Below are positions 48,329-59,779 of a DNA stretch of 64,000 bases, one piece after another (position 1 is the stretch's first letter; each line of letters starts with the position of its first letter). The position numbers and the translations under genes are program-made. The notes under the pieces were generated by a model, which ran no database searches, was not told the DNA's origin, and worked only from the letters and a program-made list of their open reading frames with translations. Source of the stretch: Podospora comata. Taxonomy: Eukaryota > Ascomycota > Sordariomycetes > Sordariales > Podosporaceae. The stretch lies in the NCBI GenBank assembly GCA_017354895.1, contig CP071493.1, positions 2,542,001-2,606,000 on the forward strand. Reading direction: 5' to 3'.

Positions 48329-49831
48329 CTAAACAGCCATCTCCCCCTCCACTCCCAACCCCTGCTCCTTCACCCTCCGCTCCACCTCATCCCCCTCCCT
48401 CTCCCCCCTCTCCTCCTTCAACCTCTCCTCCACCTCATCCCTCACCGGCCCCAAATCCGGCGGGATAATACTGCTCTGCACGCTCGGCGCGTGCTGCACA
48501 AACCTCAACTGCTCATGCACATGCGCCACAATGTCCCTCAGCCTCTTCTCCGTATTCTTGTTATTCCTCGGCTCACTCATACTCTGCTCCAGCGTCGGAA
48601 AAAGCGTCTCGTGCACAAAGTGCTGCCTCCACGGCGCATGCTGCGGGATCTCCGCCGGAATGTTCTGGTCGGCGCCAATCGCGATGGAGGTCTCGTACGC
48701 CCACGCCCTGGCCACGTTTCGGGGCGTGTACCCCCCCCCACCAAACAAAATCATGGGAATGCCTAGACTTTTGCAAAACCTCACGCAGGCCGCGTGACCC
48801 TCTACCTTCAGATTGAACCTACCAAGTCGGTCGCCCGCAAGGGAGTCGGCGCCGCACTGGAGGGCGATCGCACTTGGGCGGAACGTGGTGTTGACTTGCC
48901 CAATGATGGACTTGAACAGGTGCTCGTACTGCTCGTCTGTGATGCCGTCGTTGAGGGGGACGTTGATGGCGTGGTGAGCTCCGGGGTTGTGCTCGGATTT
49001 CGGACCGTTGTCGTTCAGCCCGCCGGTGCCGGGAAAAAAGACTTCGGGTTGGTACTTGTGGAACGAGACGGTCATGACGCGGTCGGTGCTGAAGAAGGCC
49101 TCTTCTACGCCGTCGCCGTGGTGGACGTCAATGTCGATGTATAACACGCGGGGGTAGAGCCGCAAGAGCTGGAGGATGGCGAGGACGATGTCGTTGATGT
49201 AGCAGAACCCGGAGGCTTCGGACTTTTTGGCGTGGTGAAGGCCGCCGCCCCAGGCGATGGCGATGTCGGATTGTTTGTTGCAGATTTTGCGGGCGGCGTC
49301 TAGGGAGGTGCCGGCTGACATGGAGCAGTAGTCGTAGAGACCGTGGAAGAGGGGACAGTCGGAACCGCCGAGGTTGAACTTGACGTCCTTGTCGGGGTTA
49401 TCCAGGTCTCGGGGTTGGTCCTCTGGGGCGGCCGTCGCGAGGTAGTCCAGATAATCGCTCGAGTGGAAAGAGTTGAGCTCTTCGTAGGTGGCGTGCCGGG
49501 TGTTGTAGTTGTCCATGGCGAAGGGCATGCCATAGGCTGTCACCAAGCTTTTGGTGAGAGTTAAACGCCAGGGCTTCATTGGGTGGGTTTGGCCAAAATG
49601 GTGCTTTTCCATCTCGGAGGTCGCGTGGTATGAGACCGTGTACCCTTTGGGTCTGACGATGTTGAACTCTTGGGCGGCGAGCTTCATTTTCTCAAAGTAC
49701 GCGGCGTTTTCGTGGTCGCTGGCCCTTCCGAGTGGGATCTCGAATTCCTCCACGACTGGATCCATGTCGATGTTGTGAGGGAGGTAATTTGTCTTTGGCG
49801 GACGCCAGCGGTACGAATCGACGTCCATCAT
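48329..49831 (-). CDS. HOS2: Class I histone deacetylase, HOS2 type
   Basis: A single exon of 500 residues encodes a Zn-dependent lysine deacetylase, the catalytic subunit of the Set3/SMRT-like complex (HDA-2 in Neurospora, HosA in Aspergillus). The catalytic features are complete: WGGGLHHAKKSEASGFCYIN (His 199/200), YIDIDVHHGDGVEEAFF (Zn ligands Asp 235 and His 237), SFHKY, the third Zn ligand in QCGADSLAGDRLG, and GGGGYTPRNVARAWAYET with the catalytic Tyr. The N-terminal about 55 residues and an acidic Glu/Arg-rich C-terminal tail are outside the fold. Assignment to HOS2 rather than RPD3 rests on the N-terminal YTVSYHAT and EMEKHHFGQTHPMKPWRL region. The start could be either of two adjacent ATGs. 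Divergently transcribed from the YNG2-like gene. Confidence 0.95.
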   Translation of the reverse strand: MMDVDSYRWRPPKTNYLPHNIDMDPVVEEFEIPLGRASDHENAAYFEKMKLAAQEFNIVRPKGYTVSYHATSEMEKHHFGQTHPMKPWRLTLTKSLVTAYGMPFAMDNYNTRHATYEELNSFHSSDYLDYLATAAPEDQPRDLDNPDKDVKFNLGGSDCPLFHGLYDYCSMSAGTSLDAARKICNKQSDIAIAWGGGLHHAKKSEASGFCYINDIVLAILQLLRLYPRVLYIDIDVHHGDGVEEAFFSTDRVMTVSFHKYQPEVFFPGTGGLNDNGPKSEHNPGAHHAINVPLNDGITDEQYEHLFKSIIGQVNTTFRPSAIALQCGADSLAGDRLGRFNLKVEGHAACVRFCKSLGIPMILFGGGGYTPRNVARAWAYETSIAIGADQNIPAEIPQHAPWRQHFVHETLFPTLEQSMSEPRNNKNTEKRLRDIVAHVHEQLRFVQHAPSVQSSIIPPDLGPVRDEVEERLKEERGEREGDEVERRVKEQGLGVEGEMAV

Positions 49832-50125
49832 TTCGAAGTGGTGGTGAGTTTGTGTGAGATGGGACGAAATCTCAGGTGAGTGAAGGGCTTGGGAACGAGC
49901 TTTCTTCGAAATAAATACGGGCCCTGCCGCCGAGCTTCAAAAAATATACGGGCCTCGCCTCGGAACAAGCTAGAGCTCGACGTTGAGCAAGCTCTCGATG
50001 TACAAAAATTTCGACAAATATACTGACTTGTGATGAATGATAGCTCGCTGAGATGAAAACTGTCGCGTAAAATTCACCAGTACAGTCACGTAAATGATTC
50101 CAGCTGGTTATCGCTTCTCGATGGT

Positions 50126-50152
50126 AATGATGATGATGATGATGATGATGAT
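50126..50152. repeat. GAT trinucleotide microsatellite
   Basis: Eight to nine near-perfect ATG/GAT units about 300 bp upstream of the HOS2 start codon. Confidence 0.9.
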
Positions 50153-50753
50153 CGTGATTTCTGCACCTGGGTATCCTACAACTGTGATAGACAGTAAAAA
50201 ACCGCCTGTGTGAAGTGAGGAACTGTGTAGTGAAACAAGTTGATTGTGTTTGAAAGACGGTGCTGAGTTGAGATCTTGAAAAGACCCTGGCGCCGGAAGC
50301 TGCCCATCTGCAATTGGTGGTTGCACCAGTCTGGCGTGGCGATCCCTAACCGTGGAAGAGGCTAACCGCTTTGGGCCTAGTCAGCCGCAATCCGGCAGGG
50401 GCAGTCTTTCTCCATTTTTGACGATTAACTCCACAGCCGCCACACCAGAAACCTTTCCCTTTGGTGGACAGGGATCATATCAACTTGCTTACAGTAACCT
50501 CCATCCACACGTAGCGACAAACACCACCGTGAAAAGGTCCTTTTTTTCTTTTTCGACAACAGGAAAAAGAGACAGTCGTGTTGTCTGGCTCCTGAGGTGA
50601 GCAAGCGGAATCTTTGCTCTTGACCCAAAACCCCAAGCTCTCCCCAAACAAGCCTCAAGAGCACCGAGGCACGCTGCGTCATTCTCGGCTTGGAGTCGTC
50701 CCACTCGCGACTCCACGCGCCTGCTCTCGCTTTTGCTCTCTTCCCTGCCCCAG

Positions 50754-50778
50754 TCTCTCTCTCTCTCTCTCTCTCTCT
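50754..50778. repeat. TC dinucleotide microsatellite
   Basis: A perfect TC run of about 12 units in the pyrimidine-rich leader or core promoter of the YNG2-like gene. Confidence 0.9.
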
Positions 50779-51020
50779 ATCGATTTCATCTCACTCAATG
50801 CGCATTCGGAGTTTATAAGCGTTGATATACATCCGCTTTCTTTTTTTTTCTCTCTCTCAGTCTTTTCATTTGAGTTCTCTCCTTCAACAGCCAGACCTGC
50901 CCAAGAGTCTGTGTCAGGATTTCCCTAAATTTCGACTGCGCTATACCCTTCAACTTATCAGTCTTACTTTTCATACCGCCATATAAGCACACGCTGAACT
51001 CGCGTGAGTTAACACTCATC

Positions 51021-52604
51021 ATGCCTAGAGACGATCTATCCATCGATTTCGTGCGCAAAATGCCACCAGTCGAGCAGCTTGACCCGGCACTGGTCCTGGA
51101 TGAGTTTATCAACCGGGCTCAGAATCTTCCCGAGGAGGTTCGCTTTATGCAGGAGGAGCTTCGAGATAAGGAACTGCGGTATACGGCACTCAACAAGGAA
51201 AAGGACGAGCTGGATGAACGGTTACAGAAATGGATCAAGGCACATGGCAGCCACCAGCCCAACCCGAAGGAGGCAGAAATCCGCGCAAAGGCATTAAAGA
51301 ACTATGACTTGCTTCAACAACTATCCGACGAAAAGCTTGCCCTCAGCGCCAAAGTACTACAGGCTATAGAGAAACACACCCGCCATCTCGACATACAAAT
51401 CAAGATGTTGTATGACCGGAACGAGCCAGGATTTGCCGACCCGGATGAACTGCCGTCTCTAATCCGCCCAAGCGCTGCCAATGTCACAAACAGTCCCATT
51501 GTTCGCCCCCCAAGCGGCACCAACGGGTCTTCTCTCAGCCACCTCGCAAACAGTGTCTCACAATCTTCCATGCGTGGTTCCAACTCTCAGATTCGAAATA
51601 CCCAGGCTCAACATCATGGCTCGGCCTCGGCCCCCGCAACCCCAGCAGCAAATATGATCATGAATCGGCAAGCCCGCGAAGGGTCCGCCGGTCCTCCCAA
51701 ACGTGGCCCCCGTCTCAACACAAGCCTCTCCAACCTCCCAACCACATCCTCCGGCCTGGCCCGCCATTCCTCCCTCGGCCCCGGCACCCCAAAGGGCCAC
51801 ACAACCGCGGCAGGAAACCAACGAGCCGGCAGCGCCGGCCCCAGAGCCTCATCTAAGGCATCAGGCTCTGGAGTCGCCAACCGCAAAGCCGGCACCCCCT
51901 CCAGCAGCTCGGGCCGCATCTCTGCCTCCCACAAAAAAGGCTCCTCCCTCGGTGGGAACGACCCCCGAAGCGGAACAGCCAACAAATCCGGCCTCTCCCG
52001 CGTCAAGCGCGCAGCAAAGAACTCTCCCTCCTCCACAGCGGAAAGTGAACTCTCAGATGCGGAATCGGCCGTCAGCGGCGAGGAAAGTGATGCTGCCCCA
52101 TCAAGAAACAGCACCGGTAACAACGCAAGGGGAACCCCCTCTTTACCTCGTCAAAACTCGGGAAGCCACCAGTCTCTGGGTAATCAGCCCACAAGCAGCT
52201 CCACGAAGAACTCGCCTCACGCAGCTCACGTCCACAAGGCTGGCAGCGGCGGGCCGGGGAATCATCATGGCCCGCCACCGCCGTCGCACAACAGACATCA
52301 TGATGACGACGATGCAATGGACATTGAGGAGGATGACGCGGGGGATGACAAGAAGTATTGCTCGTGTCGGAACGTGAGCTATGGGAACATGGTGGCGTGT
52401 GATAATGATGATTGTCCGTATGAGTGGTTTCATTGGGGGTGTGTGGGGTTGAAGAGCGAGCCGAACGGGACGTGGTTTTGTCCTGACTGTAGTCGGGCCG
52501 CGGCTGGGGGGGATAATAGGAAGAAGGTTGTTGGTGGAGGGGGAGGGGGAGGTGGTGGACATGGGAGTAGGCCGGGTGGTGGGGGGGTTGGTGTTGGGGC
52601 ATGA
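51021..52604 (+). CDS. YNG2: ING-family PHD-finger protein, Yng2-like NuA4 subunit
   Basis: A single exon of 527 residues. The N-terminal ING domain (about residues 18-135) starts [20 protein letters not shown] and is helical with a coiled-coil dimer region. A 290-residue Ser/Pro/Gly-rich basic linker includes a KR-rich stretch. A C-terminal PHD finger (about 446-492) has the C4HC3 order in [20 protein letters not shown] and [11 protein letters not shown], followed by GTWFCPDC. A Gly-rich tail closes it. The PHD finger of this family binds H3K4me3. The N-terminal pattern is closer to yeast Yng2 (NuA4 H4 acetyltransferase) than to Yng1 or Pho23, but that choice is by eye. A short upstream ORF lies at 50798-50818. 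Confidence 0.9.
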   Translation: MPRDDLSIDFVRKMPPVEQLDPALVLDEFINRAQNLPEEVRFMQEELRDKELRYTALNKEKDELDERLQKWIKAHGSHQPNPKEAEIRAKALKNYDLLQQLSDEKLALSAKVLQAIEKHTRHLDIQIKMLYDRNEPGFADPDELPSLIRPSAANVTNSPIVRPPSGTNGSSLSHLANSVSQSSMRGSNSQIRNTQAQHHGSASAPATPAANMIMNRQAREGSAGPPKRGPRLNTSLSNLPTTSSGLARHSSLGPGTPKGHTTAAGNQRAGSAGPRASSKASGSGVANRKAGTPSSSSGRISASHKKGSSLGGNDPRSGTANKSGLSRVKRAAKNSPSSTAESELSDAESAVSGEESDAAPSRNSTGNNARGTPSLPRQNSGSHQSLGNQPTSSSTKNSPHAAHVHKAGSGGPGNHHGPPPPSHNRHHDDDDAMDIEEDDAGDDKKYCSCRNVSYGNMVACDNDDCPYEWFHWGCVGLKSEPNGTWFCPDCSRAAAGGDNRKKVVGGGGGGGGGHGSRPGGGGVGVGA

Positions 52605-53711
52605 GGAGGGTTGATAAGCAGGTGTTTCTGGAATGTAGCGAGGATTTAACACAGAAGGCGAAAAATGTCAAACTGGTTGCTTGTAGAGAGGCGCTTGATG
52701 TTATGTGATTAAATTGTTCAGGATGTGTATATATGCTTCTTGTGCATGTTTGTTGTTCATTGCCAATCTAACCTGGCGAGAGCAAGCTACATTAGGGGGG
52801 GGGAGTTAATTAACACTACACCTAAAAAGTTCAATAGACGGCTTAGGTTAGAATACCTGCTCACCTGTCGCTGTAAGTTTATTGGACCACGTATACAATC
52901 TGAAACTACACCATTCATCATGCCCAAACGGTATGTATGTTGTGAAATACCTAAAGAAAAGTTCGTGTGATATTACACTGCTAGGCTGTTATGCCTCACG
53001 ACTAGGGCGGGTACACTTGCCCCCAGAATATGTTATGACAAAAGGTAGCTGGTTCAAAGAACCGAGAGTGTATTCATGGGCTTGTTCCAATATTTGCTGC
53101 TACCTATCTTGGTGTTTATGATGCTCTTGAAACACAAGAGACTGGACACTTTTCTTTTGAACAACATGAGACAAAATGCTCGGACGACTTCAGGCCGCAC
53201 AACAGAAGTGCACAAACATAACCTCAGGATGAGCAAGAATGGAAGGAGCAATAAAGAAAGTTTGAAGGGCATCGTCTGCTCAAAGTAGCTCTCCCCACAA
53301 AAGCCAACCCAAGCACAAGATAATGTCATTCATATTCACCAATCACAAGCAGAGCAATATCATAAAAACAAATTCTACAGGCTACCATTTACTATCCCAT
53401 ATCTTCCACAGGATCAAGCCTTCCGTGTGTATTTTTTTCTTCTTCCCCAACCTTCAACCACCGGGCAAAAGATACCTTGCCCTCAGATTACTTTTTAAAC
53501 AACAACCAATAAAAAAACACTAGTAATCCGCCCAAGTCCTTTCCCGTCTTTCCCACAACTCAAGGCTTAGAACTCGCCATGGTATATCTACGCAATCCTG
53601 TTTCAAGGTGATGTCCAACCTGCAACAGAAGCAACAAAACCCAGCCAGTACTGTTAACGGCAACACAAAAACCAAACGCTATGTCCCTGCCCGATTCTAA
53701 CAAAAAACACC
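52605..53711. other. AT-rich intergenic, convergent 3' ends
   Basis: About 1.1 kb between the YNG2-like gene and UGP1, clearly richer in A/T than its surroundings. Frames are short and none is supported. Likely 3' UTRs. Confidence 0.55.
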
Positions 53712-55846
53712 TTAATGCTCAAGCAGACGCAAGCTACCCTGGACGACAACGTTCTCGAGGATGGATCCTGGGGGAATGTCGATGGTCTGACCCTCTGTCG
53801 CCACAATGATGACGGTACCCTTGAGGACGACACCGCGACCAAGGTTGACCGCACCGGTGATGGTGAGGTGGTCAAGCTCAATGATCTTGGGGATGCTGGG
53901 GATGCGCTTCTGGAAGTCGGACACCTTCTTGAAGTCACCACCGAGCTTGATCAGAGGAGCATCACCGAAGCGGGCTGTGCTCATCTGGAGCTGGCCGTGC
54001 TTGACGGTGTAGAGATCAGACTTGACAAGCATCAGATCAGAGCAAGTCTTGACGGGCAAGAAGCGGCGACGGGGAACGTTGACACCGTGGGCGTTCTTGA
54101 AGTGCTTGATGGCAGCACCAACAGCGGTCTCCAGCTGGAGAATGCTAATGTCCGACTCGCCCTTCTTATCACCGGGGATGGTCTTCCCGTTGGGGATGAT
54201 CTCCATCTCGAGCTCGTTATTCTCGACGACGCGCTTGATGGCCTTGACGTTCATCCAGATGTTGTTGGTGTTGAAGTACTTGAACTTCTTGATGGACTTG
54301 AACTCGTTGACATGCTCCTTGGGGACCTGAGCGATTTCGAGAAGGCGGACGCTGCCCTCGTAGTCAATGATGGTACCACCCTTGACATCGGCCTTGGTCT
54401 TGTTGGTCAACTCCATGATGTACTCGGCTTCGCTCTCAACCATGTGCTGGAGAATGCGGAGATCAACAACGGCGCCGAGGTTGTCAGCGTTGGAAAGGAA
54501 GATGATCTCGATGCCACGGTCGATGAGCTGGTCAAGAACACCAGAGTTGTAGAGGGACTCGAAAACGTCACCGTGTCCGGGAGGATACCAGTCATGGAGA
54601 GCAGAGTCAAAGGACTTGGGGACTGGGAGGAGGGAGTCCTTGAAGATTCTGGGGTACCTCGACTGGTTAAAGGTAAGAATGTCGACGTTATGACCCTCAT
54701 ACTTCTTGATAATCGCCGCGGTATCATCGTGGGTGTTGAAAGAGTTCATGAGGAGAATGGGGACATTGGAGCCGTAGCTGCGGTTGAGGTGCTCGACCTG
54801 GCGGACGGACATGTCAAGGAAAGACATGCCATCACGGACCTCGATGACCGACTTGGGACCAACGCAACCCATGGAGGTACCGAGACCACCGTTGAGCTTG
54901 AGAACAGCAAGCTTGTTGAGGAAGCCAACAGACTCGGAGTGGGCCAAGTCCTCGTAATCGACAACCTGGCCAGCAGCGGGAGGAGCAATGCGGTCCCACG
55001 AGCTATTAGTTCCTGTCAGCCACATGATCTTTGTTCAGCCAATTCTGAGGAACACATACACCTCGTTGCCCTTAGCCTTGTCATTGAGATAGCGGCGGAA
55101 CAAGGAGAAGAAGTTGTCCATCTCGGTCTCGAACAGCTTCTTCTCCTTGGGGTCCTTCACGGTCTCGGCGAGGTTGGTGAGAGCATTGCGCATCTGGGCA
55201 GCAGCAATGTTGGTCGAGGTGTTCTCGAAAGCCTGGTGGAAAATTGCGGGTTAGTCTGACGTCATGGAAGCCATTGTGCCAGTGCATGGCAAAAAGAAAC
55301 CCATTAATGCTGTTGTTGTCCCCTCGACGGACAGCCCCGGTCCCATATTGTCCACAGCAGTATTCTCTCGGAGTTATTACGGATAGATTGTTCGTGCACA
55401 GCTTGTCCAACAGTTGGGATCCTGTCTTGGGAAGGACCGGGAGATTGCGCCGTTGGAGCAGCTCCACCTTTCGAGTCGGACAACAAGGCAGTTCGGGAGA
55501 CAGAGCGGGTGACCGGGCCGTGTTCTTTTTCGGTGATGATGTTGGTGAACCCGTGACAGGCGGATGATGCACGTCACAGAAGCAGTTGCTCGCTTGTGCC
55601 ACGGGCTGGAGCAAGCCGTGGTCCTGCTCGGATCCTCCTTTGTTGGGGAGCGGCACCGACTCTGCAGAACCCGTCCTCGCACTCGTCCAAGAGAACACAC
55701 CAGCAGAAGGGATGGGGAATAGGAGATGTGCAAAAACTAACCATGTGGGAACGAGTCTTGCCATGATGTCTCTTGGCAAACTCCTGCTCGTCGCCGTTGC
55801 CGGGCTTGAGGTGGGATGGGAGAGCGCTCTTAATCGCCTGTGCCAT
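53712..55846 (-). CDS. UGP1: UTP-glucose-1-phosphate uridylyltransferase (UDP-glucose pyrophosphorylase)
   Basis: Three exons (55846-55742, 55232-55060, 55002-53712) give 522 residues. The cytosolic enzyme makes UDP-glucose for beta-glucan, glycogen, trehalose and glycosylation. The order is N-terminal [10 protein letters not shown] joined across the long intron to [18 protein letters not shown], then the nucleotide-binding loop [59 protein letters not shown], and the C-terminal left-handed beta-helix that mediates octamer formation. Intron 1 is 509 nt with a GTTAGT donor; intron 2 is 57 nt with a CTGAC branch. The start [16 protein letters not shown] matches the family. A long antisense frame on the plus strand is a shadow of this gene. 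Confidence 0.96.
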
Positions 55847-58664
55847 TTTCGCCGTGTGATTGGTGAAGATGCTTTGGGCGGACTGGAAGAACGGGAGAGC
55901 TATGTTGGCGGTGAGAAGAGGAAAAGAGAAAAAGTGGTTTGGTTGAAGAGGTGTTGGGGGGAAGTTCGATGACGATGGAGGGGGGAGTTACAGATGTAGT
56001 AGCTGTTGGGCAGGTGCTGTTTTACGAGATAAATTAGCCGGTTGACGTAATAAAAGGAGTTGACAGGCCTTGAAATAGGAGCAGGATCAACCTGGATAGA
56101 CCCTCTTTCCTGCAGTGGAACTGGCGAATTGCAAGCAATCACATGGAGGAAGGGGGTGGAAGCTCGAGATGAACAGATCCAGATGAGGGCGGGGGGGGTG
56201 GGAAGAGGGGAGGGGTTCCCAACATCCAGGTAGCTCCAACTTTCAAGTAACCTGGAAGACGTACCTGTAACTATTCTCAAGCTTGCAGCAGCTCCGACGG
56301 TTCACAGTGGTTTGAACCTTGAGGATGGACGGATGGAAAGAGAAGAAGGACGTGCAATGCAGAGCTCAAGAGGGTGCCCCTGAATCTTGAAGGTTTTAAT
56401 ACCTGAGTAGTAGGTGGTGAGTTACGAATGTCGGCCAGGAGAAGCATGGGGCCATAGCAGCTCAATCGGGCAAAAAGTTATTGTTAGCGCATCAGGTACC
56501 CGAACTGCCGCTCCTGTCAGACGAGGATCACTTCTGCGAGTGGCGTCACCACAGGCAGGGGCATCTTGATACCACAACTGACCCCCCACCACCAGCTGAG
56601 CTTCGAGTTTTCCGCCAATTCTCACGGCACAGAACCCAATGGTAGGTGCAGGAGCTTTGCAGCTCTTCAACGTTGCTGCACTGTTTGATCCGTGTCACGG
56701 TGACATGTTGTCTGATTTCTGAAGCGCAGCTCCCGCGCCGGAAATCGCGGGCTACTAACTAGGCTTCGATACTTATGGAGCCTACCTGTAGAATTGATGC
56801 CGTCACAGTAGCCTGTTGACTGGTCCTGCTGTTGACAGTTGCACAAAGAAATCAGAAAAACCATCCGGTGCTGAGATATCCTCCGATATATCAAGTCGCA
56901 TGAACACGCCGCCTTCTCAAAACTGAAGTGCTGAACAAGCCTCCTCCTTCCATCGACGAAGTCTGGATATGAATATTGGTCTGTGCCGCCTGGTACCCGA
57001 TTCCTTAACAGCTGGGCCAAAACTACCCCTCTCCCACACGGTAGCATTTCCAGGAAGCCCCTGCTGGTTGCCATGGTGTCTGGCAAACCCGAGAACTAAA
57101 GCTTCAGCCCAACGGGAGCTAAAAACAGATGATGGGCTCGCTCTCACAACCCAAGTTCCACCAGCCCATCAACCGGGAAATTTGATGCCGTCTCGATCAG
57201 GAGTCGAGGCGCCTCAGTTATTCGCCAGGCAAACGGCGAGCGGGATGCTGCTTGGAATTGTTTTATTGCCATGTCGATATCTCTCCTATCTGGAGGGCGT
57301 GCTTTTTTTTCTCTTTTTTTCTTTTTTTTTTTGGTTGGTGGCGGGCTGTCGAGTAGATTCAGCCACTATCACGAGCTGTCAGATATAAAACACCACCACA
57401 AGATATCAGACCTCCTTCAGCTCCCCCAACTCGGCCCGTTATCGTCCAGAGCCCTTTCAGAGGGAGGGAATAAAGGCAACGTCGTATTTTCTGGAAAATA
57501 TCGCATCTCGCCACGAAAATGACTGGCCAGTGTCCCTCGTTCCGAGCTCCACCAGGTTTTTATTGAGAACGGTCGCTTCGTGAGTTGACGGCTTCCAGAT
57601 GCAAGGCATCAAGAAAGGAGGTGCAAGGCTGCCCAGCTGCTACCCCCAGCACTGCCGCAAAATGAATGGGTCCTAGAACAGATGCATGGAATCTCGGAAT
57701 CTCGCGATCGCGCTCCGCCGATGAAGAAAAGGGACCCACGTGGGGAAAGGAGCCAAGTTGTTTTGTCTCTCCTTTTCGACGAAGCGTGATATCGGTACCC
57801 GAGACATTTTCGTCAGTTTCTTGAGTGAGGGACATGATGAAAGTCATTGCCACTTTTCGGTTGTCGTGTATCGTTATCTCTCTCAGTCATGACGATCCGG
57901 TCAATATATCTTTTGCAATATGCAGAGGAAAAGCAAACAAGAAACAAACAGCAACCCGCCACGAAGCAAACGGCCCACGGGGTCCCCTCGCTTCGATGTC
58001 CCCTAGCCTCCAATGCTCCGGCCCAGTCCAGAGTGATCCAAGATCTTGGGACTATCGGACAGTGTCCAATCTGATGGGAACGTGCAGCTATTTGTGGTCT
58101 GCACTAGGCCGATAAAACAATAGCCCCAGGCCGTAGATTTTTCTGGGAGCACCAGGGGGCTAAGACAGGTCTCGGTCCGGCCCCCTTGCTGTCTCTCGGT
58201 ACGAGGTCCGGGATTGCCAAGCATGAAATGTCGGCCCCACTCGGCCGGAGATTCGCCGTCCACCCACTCTGCTCCGGGGTGTGAGCCCACTGCAACTCCG
58301 CTCTTTCAGCTTCCGTTGTGTTGCGCCTGCCCTTTGCGATTGTCCCTGATCAGCCCATGCAAGCCACCCAGGCTGCAAGCCTCACGACGGACTTTCTTCA
58401 GCTGTCTGCATTCCTTCCAGGTTGTCGGGCCTCCCTACGGTCTGTGGGGCACTGTAGGCCCAACGAATATCAGCAAGCCACTGCCGCCTGCATTCGAACT
58501 GGAGTCTGTCGTTCGGGACCGACGACGATCAAGTCACTTCTGACAACCTCAAACACCGAGCCAATCGTATCTCACCTCTCCTTCTGCACCCACCTTGTCT
58601 CACTTCTCTCTTCTTCAACCTGTCGTCTCTTGCGTGTAAAACACTCCCCCCACCCCCACGAACC
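55847..58664. other. Divergent 2.8-kb intergenic region, UGP1 / GIG1
   Basis: It holds the UGP1 promoter on the left and a pyrimidine-rich leader for the GIG1-like gene on the right, with a T run near 57303-57331. Several unrelated short frames are present. I see no gene or RNA. Confidence 0.5.
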
Positions 58665-59468
58665 ATGGGCAGCACATCTGATGATCCCCCAATGACATCC
58701 ACCACCAACACCACCAACACCACCAACGGCGATGCTACCACCTCTTTCCCCAATGGCACCAACTCCTCAGAAGAACAATCCCGCAAAGATGAAGAAGACA
58801 TCCCCTACTGGAACGTAAACGTCCCCCCCCACCTCCGCACCCAAACCTGCCCCTCCTACCTCCTCAACCTCAACCCAAAAGATCTCTCCATAATCTCCAC
58901 CCCCGACTCCCACTACGAAATCGAATCCTGGCCCACGGTCCTCTCCAAGATCCGGTCGTACCGCCCCGACCTCTTCCAGCGCATCCCCTCGGACCTCCGC
59001 CGCTACCACGAGTTTTGTTATAATATCAAGCAGCAGTACGGCTCCGTCATGAACTTTATCCTCTCGCAGCGTCTCGGCTGGGAGCACCCCATCATCCCCA
59101 AGGGTGACGAGCCGTTTGAGTGTGAGGAGGATGTCAAGATACTCCGGAATGACTGGCCGTATGGTATAGATGGCAAGATTGTCCATCTGGTGGTGTGGGT
59201 CAAGTTTGAGCTCGAGGCCGAGGGGGAAAAGGGGGATTTGACGGAGAAAGAGACAAAGGTGGTGGGGGAGTGGGTGAGGAAGAAGTTTGTGGTGGAGGGG
59301 GGGTTGGAGGAGGGAAGGGTTGTTTGGTTCAGGAATTGGACCTGTTTGAAGTCTGTCAAGAGTGTGGAGCATTTTCATGTCATGCTGTTTGATCCAGACA
59401 AAGAGTTGGTAGATGGGTTGACGGGGGGGGACGTGCCGCTTTGTGAGAGGGTCAAGTTGAGTATATGA
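58665..59468 (+). CDS. GIG1 family protein (DUF3605, N-acetylglucosamine-induced type)
   Basis: A single exon of 267 residues. The N-terminal about 45 residues are Thr/Asn/Ser-rich and probably disordered. The domain proper starts EDIPYWNVNVPPHLRTQTCP and carries the signatures RRYHEFCYNIKQQYGSVMNF and VLSKIRSYRPDLFQRIPSDL, RLGWEHPIIPKGDEPFECEE, NDWPYGIDGKIVHLVVWVKF and VEHFHVMLFDP. Candida GIG1, the named member, is induced by N-acetylglucosamine, and its biochemical activity is not established. No membrane segment or signal peptide is present, so a cytosolic protein is expected. The gene is convergent with the FolB gene, with 311 bp between the stop codons. Confidence 0.88.
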   Translation: MGSTSDDPPMTSTTNTTNTTNGDATTSFPNGTNSSEEQSRKDEEDIPYWNVNVPPHLRTQTCPSYLLNLNPKDLSIISTPDSHYEIESWPTVLSKIRSYRPDLFQRIPSDLRRYHEFCYNIKQQYGSVMNFILSQRLGWEHPIIPKGDEPFECEEDVKILRNDWPYGIDGKIVHLVVWVKFELEAEGEKGDLTEKETKVVGEWVRKKFVVEGGLEEGRVVWFRNWTCLKSVKSVEHFHVMLFDPDKELVDGLTGGDVPLCERVKLSI

Positions 59469-59779
59469 GAGAGGGTTGGTCAAGTTTTTGGGAGGAGGTG
59501 GGGGTGTATGAGTACGAGGTATACAGTACTCCTACTCACTTGGGGCAACAGGACAGCATGTGTGAGGTTGGACAGACAGAGGCAGGGTTTACCAAATTTT
59601 TAGTATTCGATATCATCATTTCCTTTGGGGTTTTAGAAGGGGGGAGCCGCTAGACGACCTTGAGAATGGGACACTTTGAATTTCGGTGTTGAGATGTAAG
59701 ATAGAGAGGGAGGCTCAAATAGACTGGAGACAACTGCTTCAAGCAATGCTAGATGAACACTTTGATGCCGTACAACAAA
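59469..59779. other. Short convergent intergenic region
   Basis: 311 bp between the GIG1-like and FolB stop codons, presumably overlapping 3' UTRs. Nothing else was seen. Confidence 0.6.

Larger units (their letters stand above)
49832..51020. promoter_or_regulatory. Shared divergent promoter region, HOS2 / YNG2
   Basis: It is 1189 bp between the two start codons. It contains a GAT/ATC microsatellite (50126-50152), a TC microsatellite (50754-50778) on the YNG2 side, and a seven-codon-long upstream reading frame (50798-50818, stop included) in the probable YNG2 leader. No gene was seen. Promoter elements themselves cannot be identified by eye. Confidence 0.6.

Noticed and set aside
53715-55259. 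514-codon open frame on the plus strand
   Set aside because: It lies antisense to UGP1 and follows its codon periodicity; the minus-strand protein is clearly the real gene.
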